64,000 bases of DNA from Mangifera indica (Eukaryota > Streptophyta > Magnoliopsida > Sapindales > Anacardiaceae). A model generated the notes under the pieces. It was given only the letters and a program-made list of their open reading frames with translations. It was not told where the DNA came from and did no database searches. The stretch covers positions 2,182,887 to 2,246,886 of the forward strand of contig NC_058145.1 of the NCBI RefSeq assembly GCF_011075055.1, written 5' to 3'. The translations under genes and the position numbers were made by a program. Shown in pieces: positions 34,144 through 47,015 of this stretch (the first letter of the stretch is position 1; each line of letters begins with the position of its first letter).

Positions 34144-35058
34144 ATGGACTCCGATTATCAAGAGCCACGTTTAGACGAAGTTAACAGCAATGAAGGACAG
34201 AGCAACGCCACCGCCACCAGGTCCGCCGCTAACGTTTCTCCATCAGAGACGTCAATCATGGACCTATCCGAATCAACGGTCCACTTGAAAGAAGAAGAAT
34301 TAACAGACTCAGAAAACCAAAATTTCAATCAATCTTCTTTACCTGTAGGCCTTGTACAACGCTCGCTTGTTCCTAAACGGCCCTCCAAAGATCGACACAC
34401 AAAAGTCGAAGGCCGCGGCCGTAGAATTAGAATGCCCGCCACGTGCGCCGCCAGGATTTTTCAATTAACTCGCGAATTGGGTCACAAGTCCGACGGAGAA
34501 ACTATAAGATGGTTACTTGAACACGCAGAGCCAGCAATTATCGAAGCAACTGGTACTGGCACAGTCCCCGCCATCGCCGTTTCCGTTAACGGCACGTTAA
34601 AAATTCCGACAACTTCTGCGGCGAAACCCAACAGTGAAGAAGAGTTACCAAGGAAACGGCGTAAACGACCATGTAACAGCGAGTTCATCGACCTTAATGA
34701 ACATAACCAAAGCTCTGCCTCTTCAGGGCTCGCACCAATTACCCCAATCAGAACGACTGCTTCACAAACTTTCGTTCCTTTTTGGCATATGGGCACATTT
34801 ATGTTACCAGCAGCTCATACTGGTCTCGTTAATGGCGGCTCTAAACAGCCTCATTTGTTGGCTCCAGTTTTTAATCTTCAGCCTAGACCCACTTTGAATT
34901 TTGTTTCTCAGGATGGTGCATTGGGTTCATCAAGTGCTGCTGCAAATGTTAGTGCTACCAATACTTCTACTAGTAGTTCTAGTACTACTGCTACTCATAT
35001 GCTTAGAGATTTTTCTCTGGAGATTTATGATAAGAAAGGAGCTTCAATTTCTGGGTAG
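34144..35058 (+). CDS. Class I TCP transcription factor (TCP9/TCP19-like)
   Basis: 304 residues in one exon. The start at 34144 is chosen because the upstream in-frame codons cross a likely 3' splice site (TTAATTCAG). The TCP basic helix-loop-helix domain spans about residues 80-136: [20 protein letters not shown] basic region, then helices ending [17 protein letters not shown]. The shortened basic region is the class I (PCF) form. Cys101 corresponds to the conserved cysteine that makes class I TCP DNA binding redox-sensitive. Downstream come [17 protein letters not shown], a basic RKRRKRP nuclear signal (about residues 184-190) and SSGLAPITP, typical of the TCP9/TCP19 subgroup. Class I TCPs bind GTGGGNCC-like sites and act in growth, leaf development and hormone responses. 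Exact orthology needs a tree. A serine/threonine-rich tail ends the protein. Confidence 0.9.
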   Translation: MDSDYQEPRLDEVNSNEGQSNATATRSAANVSPSETSIMDLSESTVHLKEEELTDSENQNFNQSSLPVGLVQRSLVPKRPSKDRHTKVEGRGRRIRMPATCAARIFQLTRELGHKSDGETIRWLLEHAEPAIIEATGTGTVPAIAVSVNGTLKIPTTSAAKPNSEEELPRKRRKRPCNSEFIDLNEHNQSSASSGLAPITPIRTTASQTFVPFWHMGTFMLPAAHTGLVNGGSKQPHLLAPVFNLQPRPTLNFVSQDGALGSSSAAANVSATNTSTSSSSTTATHMLRDFSLEIYDKKGASISG

Positions 35059-36999
35059 GTCTGCTAATCAGCAAACGACTTAAAACCTTAGATTTTGATA
35101 TTGATATTGATGATAATACAGCCTTAGTTTTAGGGTTTGGTCTGATTTTTGTAATGCTAACAAGGCAACAAAGAACAGTTTGATTTATTTTTGTTATCCA
35201 ATGGGGTCGTATTCATTCGAGGCCTGCTGTGTTTTTCTTTTCTTTCTTCTTCTCTCTCTGTCTTTCTTCCCTGTAAGTTAAATGTTGCTTCTGGACTGTT
35301 TGATTTGCTGGATCACGTGATTTGATGTTTGCACGTGCGAGGTGCGGTCCAGCCTTTTTGGTGGGTCAACCAAGCCAAAACATCGCGTTGTTGACTGAAT
35401 GGGTTTAACGCGGCTACTAGTTGCCTTATCACGTGATGGAGGCACGTGGTCCAGAGATGTGGACCCATCTGTTTTTTCTGCTATTTTTTCTACCTGGTTA
35501 ATGGTCAACCTGCCACGCGTCATTTTCTAGATGTTTCAGTGGGACTTTTTACTTAACAGTTGACACGTCTATACTCTTATTTCTTTGGTAAACTTATCTT
35601 TTCAATTTCGTTTAGGAATGGTTTTTCTGTAGATGAACATTGGCACTTTGAGTTTCTCCAAGTAAATTTGGCCCCAATAGGTTGCTTCAATGGTTAAACT
35701 GGGGTTGCCCAAGCATTGATTTGAAAATTCGAAATTCATTAGTGACACAAGATCAAAATTTTAATTACATGATATAATTGTTATTGGAGTTAGTTAATAT
35801 CTCGAGATGATTTTATCTGTTTAATGTAATTGCTTCAAGATCAAAGAAATGGGTTGGCTCAAGTAAAGTGTATTAAATTCTATATGAGAAGATTGTATTG
35901 TGTGCTTTAAATTCTTATAATGCCAGTAAAACAAGATGGATGAACTTGCTTTTGCCCATCTTGACACACAAGAAAAAAAAGAAAACAAATGGTTTCAGAT
36001 TCAACCTATTAGGAACAACTTTAGACCCATGCAGAGTGCTAAGTTTACCTCAAATATATGCTGCGGTCATTTCTTTTTTCACTTCGTGAAGCATCTTAGC
36101 ACTGAGACAGAGAGTCAAGGAGTCTTAGGCTGGCCAGGAGATCTTTCTTCTCTTAAGCCTTATGGGCTCAGGAAGCTTGTTTTCACCTTCAAGAGCTGCT
36201 TCGAGACTTTCTTTCACAAGCATTGTCCCCATCTTCATCTTCCAAAGCCCAAAGTCATTTATGCCAGTAAACTTGGACTACATTTTGGAGACTAGTGTAG
36301 CTCACTTGTTCGAGCCCAACTTGGCTTGGATGCCAGTTGTTGTTAGAACAAAGAGCAAATTTTCTACTTTGCACATGTGTAACTTCAAGAACATTGAAAG
36401 AAAACAAAGAATTAATGGAAAGAGGAGAAAGAAATTCAGCCACCAAGAAATGTAGTGGGTTAATGGCCAAGGTAGCTATGGACAAAGTTTTAACGAGTTT
36501 GCAGCTAAATAATAAGAAAAAAGAAAGTTTCCAAATATTGTTGCAAAAGTAACAGTCTGATGTTAAGATCCAAATGTTGTTTCTTCATGGAAGTGTTGAC
36601 TTGCCTCCAACTCCATATTATTCCCAAAAGCATATCTAGGAATACCAATGGGATTAAGGTGATTCTTGAAGTGGAACAATACCTCATTGATCCATAAACA
36701 AAAAACTAATACAACATGATCGCACTTAAAAAAATAATGCATCCTTTGGTCAATGACAAACTTTTATTATAATTAGTTATAAAATGGAAATGATTTCTAT
36801 TAAATGTCAATTGCAGCATATCAACTTCTATGGTATTGGTTACTCAAAAAACAATATGTGTATTCTTGTTAGGAACAATCAGTGTGTAAGAAGCTGGGTT
36901 ATGGAGGTCTATGAATAAAAGATACAAAGGGATTATGGTAGACACTGACTTATCATGAAAAACTCACCATGCCTGTCCGATATTAGTAACAATTGGTCT
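35059..36999. other. TCP 3' flank and unassigned sequence
   Basis: 3' untranslated sequence to about 35280, then a motif-rich stretch (separate entry). Between 35900 and 36550 several overlapping frames of 60-119 codons are open on both strands and composition is less AT-rich, but I recognise no domain. It may be old gene or transposon debris. Confidence 0.35.
35314..35466. promoter_or_regulatory. Cluster of CACGTG, W-box and TCP-like motifs
   Basis: Four CACGTG palindromes lie at 35314, 35332, 35430 and 35443. GGGTCAACC and TTGACT W-box-type cores and a GTGGACCC TCP-type site (35459-35466) are interspersed, with further TTGAC/GTCAAC cores to about 35565. The cluster is about 250-400 bases after the TCP stop codon. 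Target gene unknown; function is inference from motif density. Confidence 0.4.
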
Positions 37000-38570
37000 T
37001 CAAGAAAAAACTACATCTGAACGAAACACATACTTGACACACTTAGTAATGTTCTGGGCTTCATGCAACATACACTTGTTACCATGAATGTGTTAGAGAG
37101 CCATTCCTTATAACTATTATTCAAGAAAATGAAACTTAATACGAAAGAAAAAAAAAAATTCCAAGGTTATAAAATGCTCATGCTTGCATTACAAAGAAAT
37201 GATAGGGGAATGAACTAAAGAAAAAAGATTTACCTCAGCCACAAGATTATTATTTCTTAACCCATAGAAGACAGTCTCTCCTTCAACTAAAGGCTCCAAG
37301 GAAGAATCATTGGGGGAACTAGGGTCATTTTTAGCCTTGGCTTTACCACCACCACTCAAATATACTAGCAAAGTATAATGTGTGTGCTTCCTATCTCCAA
37401 GCCTGACACTTTCATCAATATGCTTTCCAAAACGTTGGCCTCACTTTTACCTGAAAATATAGATTACATATTAATTCCTAAACATAAATAAAGATTCTAG
37501 TTTGGAGGTAACAACAATTTGAGAATTCCATTAGCATATCATAGTGGACAAATATACTTGACAGAAATGTCTGTTAGTATCAAATCCACGAGAATTCTTT
37601 CTAAGTCAATCAAGATGATACCCAATTCATAAAGCAAAGAGACGGTTTGTGACTTGCGAATAAGCCTGATACAGTTTGACAACTCCTCTTGTCACAGTTT
37701 ATAGCATAAAATGAATAATAAAACTGTATACACACAATTGAGTATATAGATAATTTGTCATCATGCAATTGAGTGATTTTGAATTAAAAATAAAATATCA
37801 TCCAATCAATGAAAAATACTTTGTATATTCAATTATATACTTAAAAATGTGTATACATAACATAACTAAAAAATGAATACCACCTAACTAGTATGAACCT
37901 GTAGAATCTGATATTTGGATTCAGGCCAACAACAAACTTCCCCCGGATTTTAATATCAGCAAACAATTTGCCAATTCCAGACTCCCATTTTGAATCCGCA
38001 AGAACAGGATCATTCTCGATTATTATCTATATACGCTTCACCTTTTAATAGACCTAGACTCCCTTGATGAACAAATCCATTGATTCAATAACTTTAACAA
38101 ATGCTTTTCATTCAGCAGATGAGAAGAAATTTCTCACCTGAAAAATTAATACTGAACAAAAACAAATGGAGAATCTGCATGAAATTGGATAGGGAAGAAA
38201 GCCTTTAATAAAACACAATAGTCAAAGTAAATAAGTCACAAATTTAGGACAAGCTTTCACACTCAGTTTGAGAAGTGAAGCATCATAAAGATGCTTCTCA
38301 TAAAATAACACCTATATCAGAAACTTCAACAGGGCGTTCCTTAAAATTAGAAAAACTGATTAAAACCGAGATGACAAAATTTATAGCAAAAAGATAATAC
38401 ATTATAGAAAAAAGGAAAGGAAAGAGAAATGGGGGATGGAAAGAAAAGTGTACATTGAAAAGATTTGTGTCTTTCAGACAAGTAATTTGAAGGTTTTATT
38501 TAGGTTTGATGGTTGGCCATTTTGTTGCTGCAGCTTTCTTGGTTTTGTTTGCATATTTTCTATCACCCAT
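37000..38570 (-). pseudogene. Decayed 2OG-Fe(II) oxygenase (prolyl-4-hydroxylase-like) gene
   Basis: Four exons on the minus strand with recognisable splice sites: 38570-38454 (MGDRKYANKTKKAA start), 38137-37899 (VRNFFSSAE; NDPVLADSKWESGIGKLF; FVVGLNPNIRFY), 37450-37234 (FGKHIDESVRLGDRKHTHYT; GETVFYGLRNN) and 37113-37000 (HIHGNKCMLHEA; CVKYVFRSDVVF then stop). The His-x-Asp iron site (HID), the second His (KCMLHEA) and the Arg of YVFRSDV that would bind 2-oxoglutarate remain readable. Stops interrupt exon 1 (after KPK), exon 2 (after SSAE), exon 3 near its start and exon 4 (after GMAL); exon 2 also has frameshifts. Retained introns show decay of a normal or segmentally copied gene, not a processed copy. 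A MITE-like repeat lies in intron 2. The family call is firm; the substrate of the ancestor is unknown. Confidence 0.82.
37726..37858. mobile_element. Decayed short MITE in the pseudogene's intron
   Basis: GTATACACACAATTGAGTAT at the left mirrors the right end (reverse complement GTATACACATTTTTAAGTAT), with an inner CATCATGCAATTGAG block similar to the MITE at 23106-23264. Arms are imperfect. Confidence 0.5.
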
Positions 38571-39134
38571 TTTCCTCTTCTTCGTTCCCCTTACTAGCTT
38601 TAAGAAATAAGAACATTAACATACCTGCCTTCTCAACGCGGCTATTATAATAATATTATGATTTGGGCCGTCCAATTAGGCCCAACAATACTCATTGCCA
38701 ATACATAAAATTTTTTTATAATAAAATTATATCTATATATTTATAGTTTAAATATACAGATAACATGTTATAATATGATTAAATAACTTTAAATTAAAAA
38801 AATACATAATTATATAATGACACATTATATATGTATCTAAATTATATACCTAAAATGAGTACACATAACTTTACTCTTATTTTTAAGTTCACTTATCTTC
38901 TTTAAAATCATTAATATTATATACATTTAGTTTTGAGTATTTAAAAGGTATTTAGATGATGTGTTATTATGTAATTAAATATTATTTTATACTTAATTCA
39001 AAATTATCTACTCATAATATATATAATGCATTATTCGGATGCTCAATTAACAACTCAAAACTAAGTGTTCATAACTTTATTGATTTTAAACTTGTAAATT
39101 TTTAATTTTCTTCTCCCACAAGTCATGCTTTTTC
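38571..39134. other. Relic promoter region and AT-rich short elements
   Basis: Just upstream of the pseudogene start (minus strand) lie TGGGCC (38664-38669) and GGCCCA (38679-38684), paired site II-type motifs common in plant housekeeping promoters. Further on (about 38740-38890 and 38930-39065) are two AT-rich inverted-repeat fragments of the MITE type. Confidence 0.4.
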
Positions 39135-40035
39135 CAAGGGCCTATTTAGACATGTCCATGGGCCAAGTCGGGCCAGCTCTGGCTCGACCCATCGGGCCCA
39201 TGGGCCAAGTTGAGTCCGACCTTAGACCCACATAGTGATGGACTTTTGGATTGGGTCTACCCATGAAATTTTTAATGCCCAAGACCCTATATATAAGGTT
39301 GCGCTGGGCCTTAGTCCGGTTGCCCATTGAAACAATTTTTTTAAAATTAATAAAAAAATTTAAACATAAATTATTTTTCAATTATTAAAATTATGGATAG
39401 TACCCTGAATATTTTATTTATAATTTCTCACTTGTGGCAGAGAAATATCATAGGTACATGATGAAAAACAATATAAAATAATATAAATAAATTTATCTAC
39501 ATATTATATAATTATAGACATAATATATATATATATATATATCATACCATTTATCTAAATGGATTGAAATAGATTGAATTCATTTGATATTGGATCTATT
39601 TGTAATATTTTGTAACTATAAAATTGAAATAAAAACGAAATTATAAATACAGAGAATTATAATTTGTGAATTTAGACAGTTTTTAAAAGAGAGTTGATGA
39701 GAGAAAATGAGATTGAGAAATTTATAAATAAAATTGAAAAATAAAGAAAATTTCGATTGTTTATATAAAAAAATTTAAAAAATAAAAAAACTTCTACCAC
39801 AAGTAGGTTTCTGCTTGTTATAGAAGCCAACTGTCATATGTTTTTTTTTTAATTTTTTAAAATTCTCAATATTGATGAGCTAGACTGGGTTGACCCATAT
39901 GCTAATATCTAGGCCCACAACTTACCTAGAAGGCCCAGGGGTAAGATGCGACACGCTATAGTGCCAGATTGGGCCTAAATTTCGGGCTTCAGACTAAGCC
40001 TCCATTTGCCCTAACCCAACTGACGTGTTTAGGCT
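39135..40035. mobile_element. Probable TIR element with GGCCC-rich ends
   Basis: The left 200 bases (GGGCCTATTTAGACATGTCC, then many GGGCC/GGCCC motifs) are mirrored on the right by about 150 bases ending ACGTGTTTAGGCTTATT. The middle is AT-rich with an (AT)n tract near 39525. This GC-rich-ends/AT-rich-core design is common for non-autonomous DNA elements in plants. No clear target duplication, so boundaries are approximate. Confidence 0.4.
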
Positions 40036-40159
40036 TATTGGAATAACTCAATATAAATAAAATATATAGATATCAATCAATCACATTACAATATAAGACA
40101 AAATAAAAAAAAATACCTATAGAAATTCATCAACTTAAATAATAGGTAGAATTAGATCT

Positions 40160-40320
40160 ATTCGAATGATAGTTAGTAGTATCTTATGATACATGATATG
40201 TATCTTACGATACAATATGATACAAGTGAAAAATGATATGCATCATAAAATGTATAAAAAATTGTTGATACAATAGACATATCATACGATATGATATGTA
40301 TCTTATGATAAAATAAAAAG
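40160..40320. repeat. Short degenerate GATACGATATGTATC repeats
   Basis: Variants of GATATGTATCTTATGATAC appear at least five times, several palindromic. Confidence 0.6.
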
Positions 40321-41030
40321 AATATTATTGTCTAATTAGTAATTTCTTAAATATTGAGATATCTTAAATTAAAATATTTCTCTAAATATTTATTTCCTAA
40401 ATAGGGGAATATCCTAGAATAAAATATTTATATCTAAAAAATAAAATATTTACCTTTAAAAAACCTAGGTACAATAGATTGTAGACAGTTGGAGAATTTT
40501 TGACTATGCATTTTCCTTATTATGCCCTTTGAAGATGGTGGTCAGTGGCTGAACACCAATCTTGACCTGTAGTGATTACAATTGTTGACGAGAAAGAGGT
40601 TTTGTAAAAGTATCAACAAGTTGGTCATTGGAGGTGACATGAAGTTCATCTTTTTGTACTTTATCTTGAACAAAATGAAAGACTATGGCAATATGTTTCA
40701 TGCATGAGTGAAATATAAGATCTGCACATAGATAAGTAGCATCGATGTTGTCAAATAACAGAAATAGTGGGCAATTGAACTCTAAGTTCATGTAATAATG
40801 ATTGGAGCCATGTGTTAGCGGCTATAGAGGCAACTACTTGGTATTTAGCTTTAGTAGAGGATCGAGCAACTATCCTTTGTTTCTTAGAGGTCTAAGAGAA
40901 AACATTGTGATTGAGGAACACAACATGAGCACTGATAGATGTGTGATCATCAATGTTTCTAGCCTTGTCGACACTAGAAAAGTTGTGAAGTGTCATGAGA
41001 GAGTGATGTCAGAGCAGTTGATGTAGGACA

Positions 41031-41814
41031 AGCATTGATGAGGTTGTGATATTATTCACAAGGATACAAAAAGGTTGATATCATTCAATAGACAAAAGGA
41101 TAATTAAGAATTCAATGCAATCTTTGCAAAACAATTTTTTTTAATCAAAACTTATATATGAATTTTTATTGATAATTGGTGAATTGATTTATTTACAATG
41201 ACTTAAGCCTTTTATATAAGCTAATGACTCTCTTAAATATAATAGAAATTCTAAGTCTACTAAAATAAAAAACTTATTAAACTAGGACATTACTTTTACT
41301 AGAATTATGAATATTAATTGACTTCAAATTCTAAGAAACTTAGACTTTAAGTGCATAATATTAAATAAAGCTTTCCTAAAATATAAACTCCTAAAAGCTC
41401 AATTAATTCTAAATTAAAATAGGATTCCTAAAACTATTAGGAAAACTAATATTTATAAAAGACTATTAACTAAATTAGACCAGAGATCCTTATTTTACAT
41501 GCATAAGATTTCCTATATGGCTCCCACATCATTATGCACGTCTATATCATGTCATGTCACCAAATAAGTTGCCATATCATATACCATATAATTCTCTTAC
41601 GTTTGGTTTTTCCTTCCTCATTTTTTATGATTTGCACCCTATCACCCTTTTTCCATGGTCCTCTATTATTTTCCTTTTCATTCACCTTTTCCACCCAACC
41701 TACCTCTTACCTTGGATCTTCTTATGATGTATTTTTCTTCCATGTTTTAGCCACGATTTCCCTCTATGGGTTGAATGCCTCAATCCCCCATCAATAATAA
41801 GCCATGTTTGATTG
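41031..41814. other. Insertion between RT and RNase H parts of the copia relic
   Basis: Non-coding AT-rich sequence separating LCGTIKHG-type and KKQRIVARSS-type coding parts. It has CT-rich and ACCCTATC-type stretches and a polypurine GATGGGGGATTG on the minus strand (about 41780-41795). It may be an LTR fragment, but I cannot define its ends. Confidence 0.4.
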
Positions 41815-42200
41815 TGCCACAAAGTTAGTGAAGTAGACATTTAATAGCAAACTAATGTTGAGTTATAGGATGATGCATGAATTGAGATAATTTGTTAATA
41901 GTGAAAGCAATATCTAGCGCATGAGGGAGAGATATTGTTAGCCACCAACTACAGACTTATATTCCTTTTTATCAGTGAGAGAGGTACCATCATGAAGTGT
42001 AGGAACATTGTTTTGAGACATGAATGTATGGATGTCATTAGCATGGAGCATTTTCATTTTCTCCAAGAGATCATGTATGTATTTTCGTTGAGACAACAAG
42101 ATTCTAGTGCATGTAGGAAGTGCCTTTATGCTAAGAAAATAAGAAAGGTCACTAAGATCCTTTATGGAAAACTTAGGAAAATGTTGGGCTTGGGTCCTCC

Positions 42201-44040
42201 TATGATGAGTTGACCCGACCTAAATTACATAACTATCATGGGCAGTTGAGGAGAAGCTATGGCAGCGATTAAGGGCAATTAGACACATATTTAACGTCTC
42301 AAAAACTACCGTAGTTTTATCCAACCAACACAAAATTACAAAACATGTTTTATCATAGAAAAATCTTCCCAAAATACATTGAAATTTTTATAGAATTATT
42401 TTGGGAAATTGTGTTGTGGATATTAAATAATTATGCTCGGGATCGCATTCATCTTAAATACAATGCAAATTCGGGTATGTTAATTTATTATATTATGGAT
42501 TTAAAAAATTATGACTGACATCTTATATTGGTATCAGAGCTTTGCGTTATTGTTCATGTCTATGATTCTATGATTTTGGATTCCATGATTATAGCACTTG
42601 ATTATGTGTTTTTGGATTCTATGATTATGTTTCTTGTCTTTAAAATTATTTAAATTTGGATTTTGGGTTTGAATTAAATTTATGAAAAATAAATGAAATT
42701 GATGATTAGAAACATGTTAGAATGAAGCTTGAATGCGTTATACATATTTTGAATTAAAAATCACACCCAAAACATGCCTAAATAGATGATTTTTTAGGCC
42801 AAAAGCTGTGACTTTAATGCCTTGATTTTGTCAAATTCCAGTAATATTGGTGCCTAAAAATGATACGCTTGAGATTGTCGACGTGTTATGATTAATTGAT
42901 CTATGGTTTTAGTTTGATTGATGGTAAGAATTGGTGACTCGATATCAATTTCTAGGGTTAATCGGGTAACGCATATTGCAATTAGGTTAGAAAAACCTGA
43001 TTACTTGACCCATTTGGTCAATGGGTTAGCTAAACCCATTGGTCAGTGGCCCGAATTGGCCAACACCCATCAGGTTAGTTGATCTGTCAATGATCAAAAG
43101 TCTAGTAACAGTGTTGACAGTGCATAATAGTGTATAAAGTCTGTTTTGACGCATAGGACACTATATTGGCACGTGTAGGCATGTATAGACATTGTCTTAG
43201 TGCATGAAGGCACGTGAAACTTTAAGTAGGTGCATGAAAGTGTGTGGAACCTTTGTACAAGCATGTGACAGTGTGTTAATACTCGAATCGATGTGTGGAC
43301 TCATATAAGTGGGTCACATGGTGCATGAAAGCATGCATGACCTCTTTTTGTCTCATGTAAACATGTCACGATGTTTCTAGACACATGTTTTGAATTATAT
43401 AGTGCTAAATAAAATGTTAACTTATTTTTGTTTTACTTATTATGCATGTGAAATTTATTTTTATCTAATTTTCATGTAAAGGTTAAATATAATGTTAACT
43501 TATTTTTGTTTTGTTTATTATGCATGTGGAATTTATTTTTATCTACTTTTCATGTATAGGTTAAATATGTTAACAAGGACTATTATCTGAACTATAAGAT
43601 GAGATCATCTGACAGTCTAATGACATATTTTGGGAGTATATGTTATAGATATAAAGACTTATAACTAGGTCGAGTATCCTTAACCAGAAAAGAGAGGATA
43701 ATTGGTCTACTTAAGTCCATGCCTGATCATTAGACTCTTGTAATAAATAATATTGTCTGGGACAAGAATGTATCAAATATTTTGGGATTATGTGGATGGA
43801 TTACAACTTGCTAAAGAGTGAAACATTGTAATGAACATAAAAAAATCCACTATTTTATCTCTTTTCTCAAATCAATGGAGTGCAAGGCATGTGAGCTATC
43901 GCAAATATCATATAAACTTTATTATGGATAAAATGACTCAAAGAATTGTATGAGATGATGAACTGGTTTTTCTTAATATAGGTAGAGATCAAACAATATA
44001 TATAAAGAAAGGTTGACATGTAAATTGCCCTATTTTAATG
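42201..44040 (+). mobile_element. Fragment of another LTR retrotransposon (LTR end, primer site, leader)
   Basis: TTGGTATCAGAGC at 42528-42540 is the initiator-Met tRNA primer-binding sequence used by many plant LTR elements, so an LTR should end just before it. Downstream is non-coding with GTGCATGAAGGCACGTG-type repeats (about 43130-43390) and a 75-bp tandem duplication (about 43405-43560, TTATTATGCATGTG-AATTTA). No gag or pol is seen. It replaces the middle of the copia RT. Confidence 0.5.
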
Positions 44041-45340
44041 ATTATAAACCTTGGATTAATCATTAAATCGAATGGTGTCTGTTTAAGTACTTAAGTAGTT
44101 TTCTTGAGATGACACACATAAGTGAGATTGTTTTTGTCGATGAAGCTTGAGGTTTGACACATGTAGATATCTTTAGTGAAATGACGATGCAGGAAAACAT
44201 TGACCTCCAATTGTTTAAGAGGTTAACCACGTGATAGAGTGAGACTAAGTACAAATCGAATGGTCACAAGTTTGATTACTAGACTAAAAGTCTCATGGAA
44301 GTTAACACTTGGTCGTTGATTGAACCCTTTTGTAACGAGACAAGCTTTGTAAAGTGCTATAGAGTCATTAGGGTCCCTTTTAATTTGACAGACCCACCTG
44401 CAACCAACAAGATTTTGAGTTGGGTTAGAAGGAATTAAATCCTATGTGTTATTGTGGAGAAGAGTAAGAGTAGTTTCGATTATATGATGATGGCAACGTT
44501 TTAAGAAACCATTATGTTTAGATGCATGTGATAAAGTAGTGAGATGTGAGATTTCATTGGTTGTAAGAAGATGACTTGAAGGATATATTACTAGTGTAAA
44601 GCATAACAATAAAATTTTTGGAAAAACTTTTTTGCAAGTGCTTTGAATCTTATAAAGATGTCATGAACATCATATTTTTTCTTAAGGTTGTAAAGCCAAA
44701 TGTAATGACTGTAATGATAAACAAATATCACATAATATTTATATTCGTCAATGGAAGTAACAAGTGAGGTCCAAATATCAGAGTAAAGTAATTCAAGAGG
44801 ATATGAACTACTAAAAGATAAGGAAGAAAATGGGAGTTTGTGAGTTTTGTTACAATGAAATGAATTACACAAGAATTTAGACAAATAAAACGCTAACATA
44901 GGTAATGTTTTGGTTGACACGAGATGACTCAAAATGGAGAATAATGGATGACCTAAGTGTTGATGTCATTGGTCAACTAAAACTTTGAGAAAGGAAAAAA
45001 CTATAATTGATTGTGTGGATGGTAATGAATACGACCACTTGTAGATAGTATCCTTAGTTGCCTCTTGTAGGATTATTGCCTCTGTGTGAAAGTCTTTCAC
45101 CAAAAAAGATGCGGTGAGAATTCAACAGAGACATTGTTATCTAAACATAATTGGAGAGCGAATATCAAGTTTTGTTTCATGGATAGAACACAAAGAACAT
45201 TATTTAAATGAAGGAGTTTTGAAGAAGAAGATAAAAATATAGAATTGGTATGGGTGATTGAAAGATTAGTACCATCTCCAATCGTGATGTTATCATGTGC
45301 AAGATACTTGGTGTGAAGAGGCAAATTTTAAAGATCAAAA

Positions 45341-47015
45341 TGTTAAAGTATGTGCCCTAGAGTCAATTATATTTGACATTTGTAATTGTGATTTTATATT
45401 AATTATTCATAAAGGATTTATTATTATTCAATTCATATATCAATTAATTATGTAATCATATGAATAATATGTTCATAGAACAATAGAACTATGATGAAGG
45501 GGTCAGATGACTGATTGTAAGAATCCTATGCACACACTAAGCCGTCATTCTAGAAATATCTGTAATCTTAACATTACAATTAAATAAGGTTCGTGTAATG
45601 ATGATGGAATTATTATAATGTTAAGCAACTCCACCGAAATGTGGTAACAATTCTCACATATTGAAGCTATACAACTTGGTGTAATATATAGATGTATGTT
45701 GTAGACGTGTTCACTAGACTAACTTGACTAGAGGATATCCATATGAATGATTGCTTTATATCTATGGAATAAATCCTATGAACTCCACGGGTGCATGTAA
45801 TCTTTTGACTTGAGGTAGCCAAATTGTCTTATGTAAGGATCGGTATAAATTGATGTTATCTAATATGCCATTGTAATTAGTGTAACCATAAAGGTAATGA
45901 TTAGACATATTATGAGATACATGAAGATTATGGTTGATCAATAAAGGAATTATTACTCCTGAACATGAGAAAATATATCCCAAATGAGAATACTGAATAA
46001 CATCCATGATCACTTAAATTTATGACCATATTAGGGATTAAGTGGTAGCATGATCCACGTTGGTTATTAATGTGTATTAGTTCATATCAAAGAATTACTA
46101 AAATAAACACACTTCTATGTCTTAACCTCGAGAGATATTGGTTGATGAAAGAATTGAATTACACGTAATTATAATATCGTAAAGGCTTAAAAGATTTTTA
46201 TTAACACTTTTTCATCCGAGTGGCCATGATACCTTGCTAGAGACCAATCTTAGTCTATGTCTGGATTTGACCCAAATCTAGATACCGTTGACACAATGGA
46301 GAGCTTATCAGTCATAAACATAAAAGAGTTGATTCAAACTTAGAGGTAAAGATTATTTGTTGATAATTCTAGTGTTTTGGGATGAGAGAAAGACTATAAA
46401 TAGACTAGACTTGTCTTATTGGATAGAAAGCCTAGATTAACCATGCCTTGACCAAGTGCATAACAATGCACCTTGCTAGTTGGCTATGCACCTTGCTAGT
46501 TGGCTATGCACCTTGTTGAAAATAGTAGTAGCTGTCTCATATAGTAAAACTAGTCGTGCACATGTTTTAGAGAGAGCTGACCATTCCACATAAGTGGAGT
46601 CGATCATGCCATTTATCATAACTTTATTTAAAAGTGTGCATTCATGAAACTTGGGACATAGTGTTTTATATCCTTAAAACTTTAGCCATCATTATCTCTT
46701 CTTCACTCGAGAACATAATATCCAATTAAGAGCTTTAGTAGCCTCTCCGATTAGATTATCCTCATTTCTTGTTCATGCTTTGCATAGATACTAAGACACC
46801 ACCTCTTGAGGGTTGGATAACATACTATCTCTAAGCCATGTGAAGTTTGAAAGAGCCTTTAGCGCATGTGTCATTGTAAAGCAACCGATGAGTATTTATG
46901 CATGTTTATAAAATCTAAGTGCACAATGAGGTATCTGGGTAATGGTTTTTCCCATTTGATTTTTAAATTTCAATTTCACTGCTTTATCGGTTATTGATGC
47001 CTTGAAAACCTAACA
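45341..47015 (+). mobile_element. Solo-LTR-like insertion in the copia protease
   Basis: 1675 bp starting TGTTA and ending TAACA. It interrupts the minus-strand protease exactly: joining the flanks restores VTS-DL across the gap. The flanking 5-mers caaaa (45336-45340) and cagag (47016-47020) are a 5-bp duplication if two G-to-A changes are allowed, as expected for methylated repeat DNA. No coding or primer site inside, so a solo LTR is the simplest reading. An inverted partial relative is at 49671-50234. Confidence 0.65.

Noticed and set aside
35936..36295. 119-codon plus-strand frame and overlapping minus-strand frames
   Set aside because: Both strands are open, no motif is recognised and no splice or promoter context stands out.
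40802..41026. 74-codon plus-strand frame
   Set aside because: Antisense of the copia RNase H relic, whose minus-strand reading has clear family motifs.
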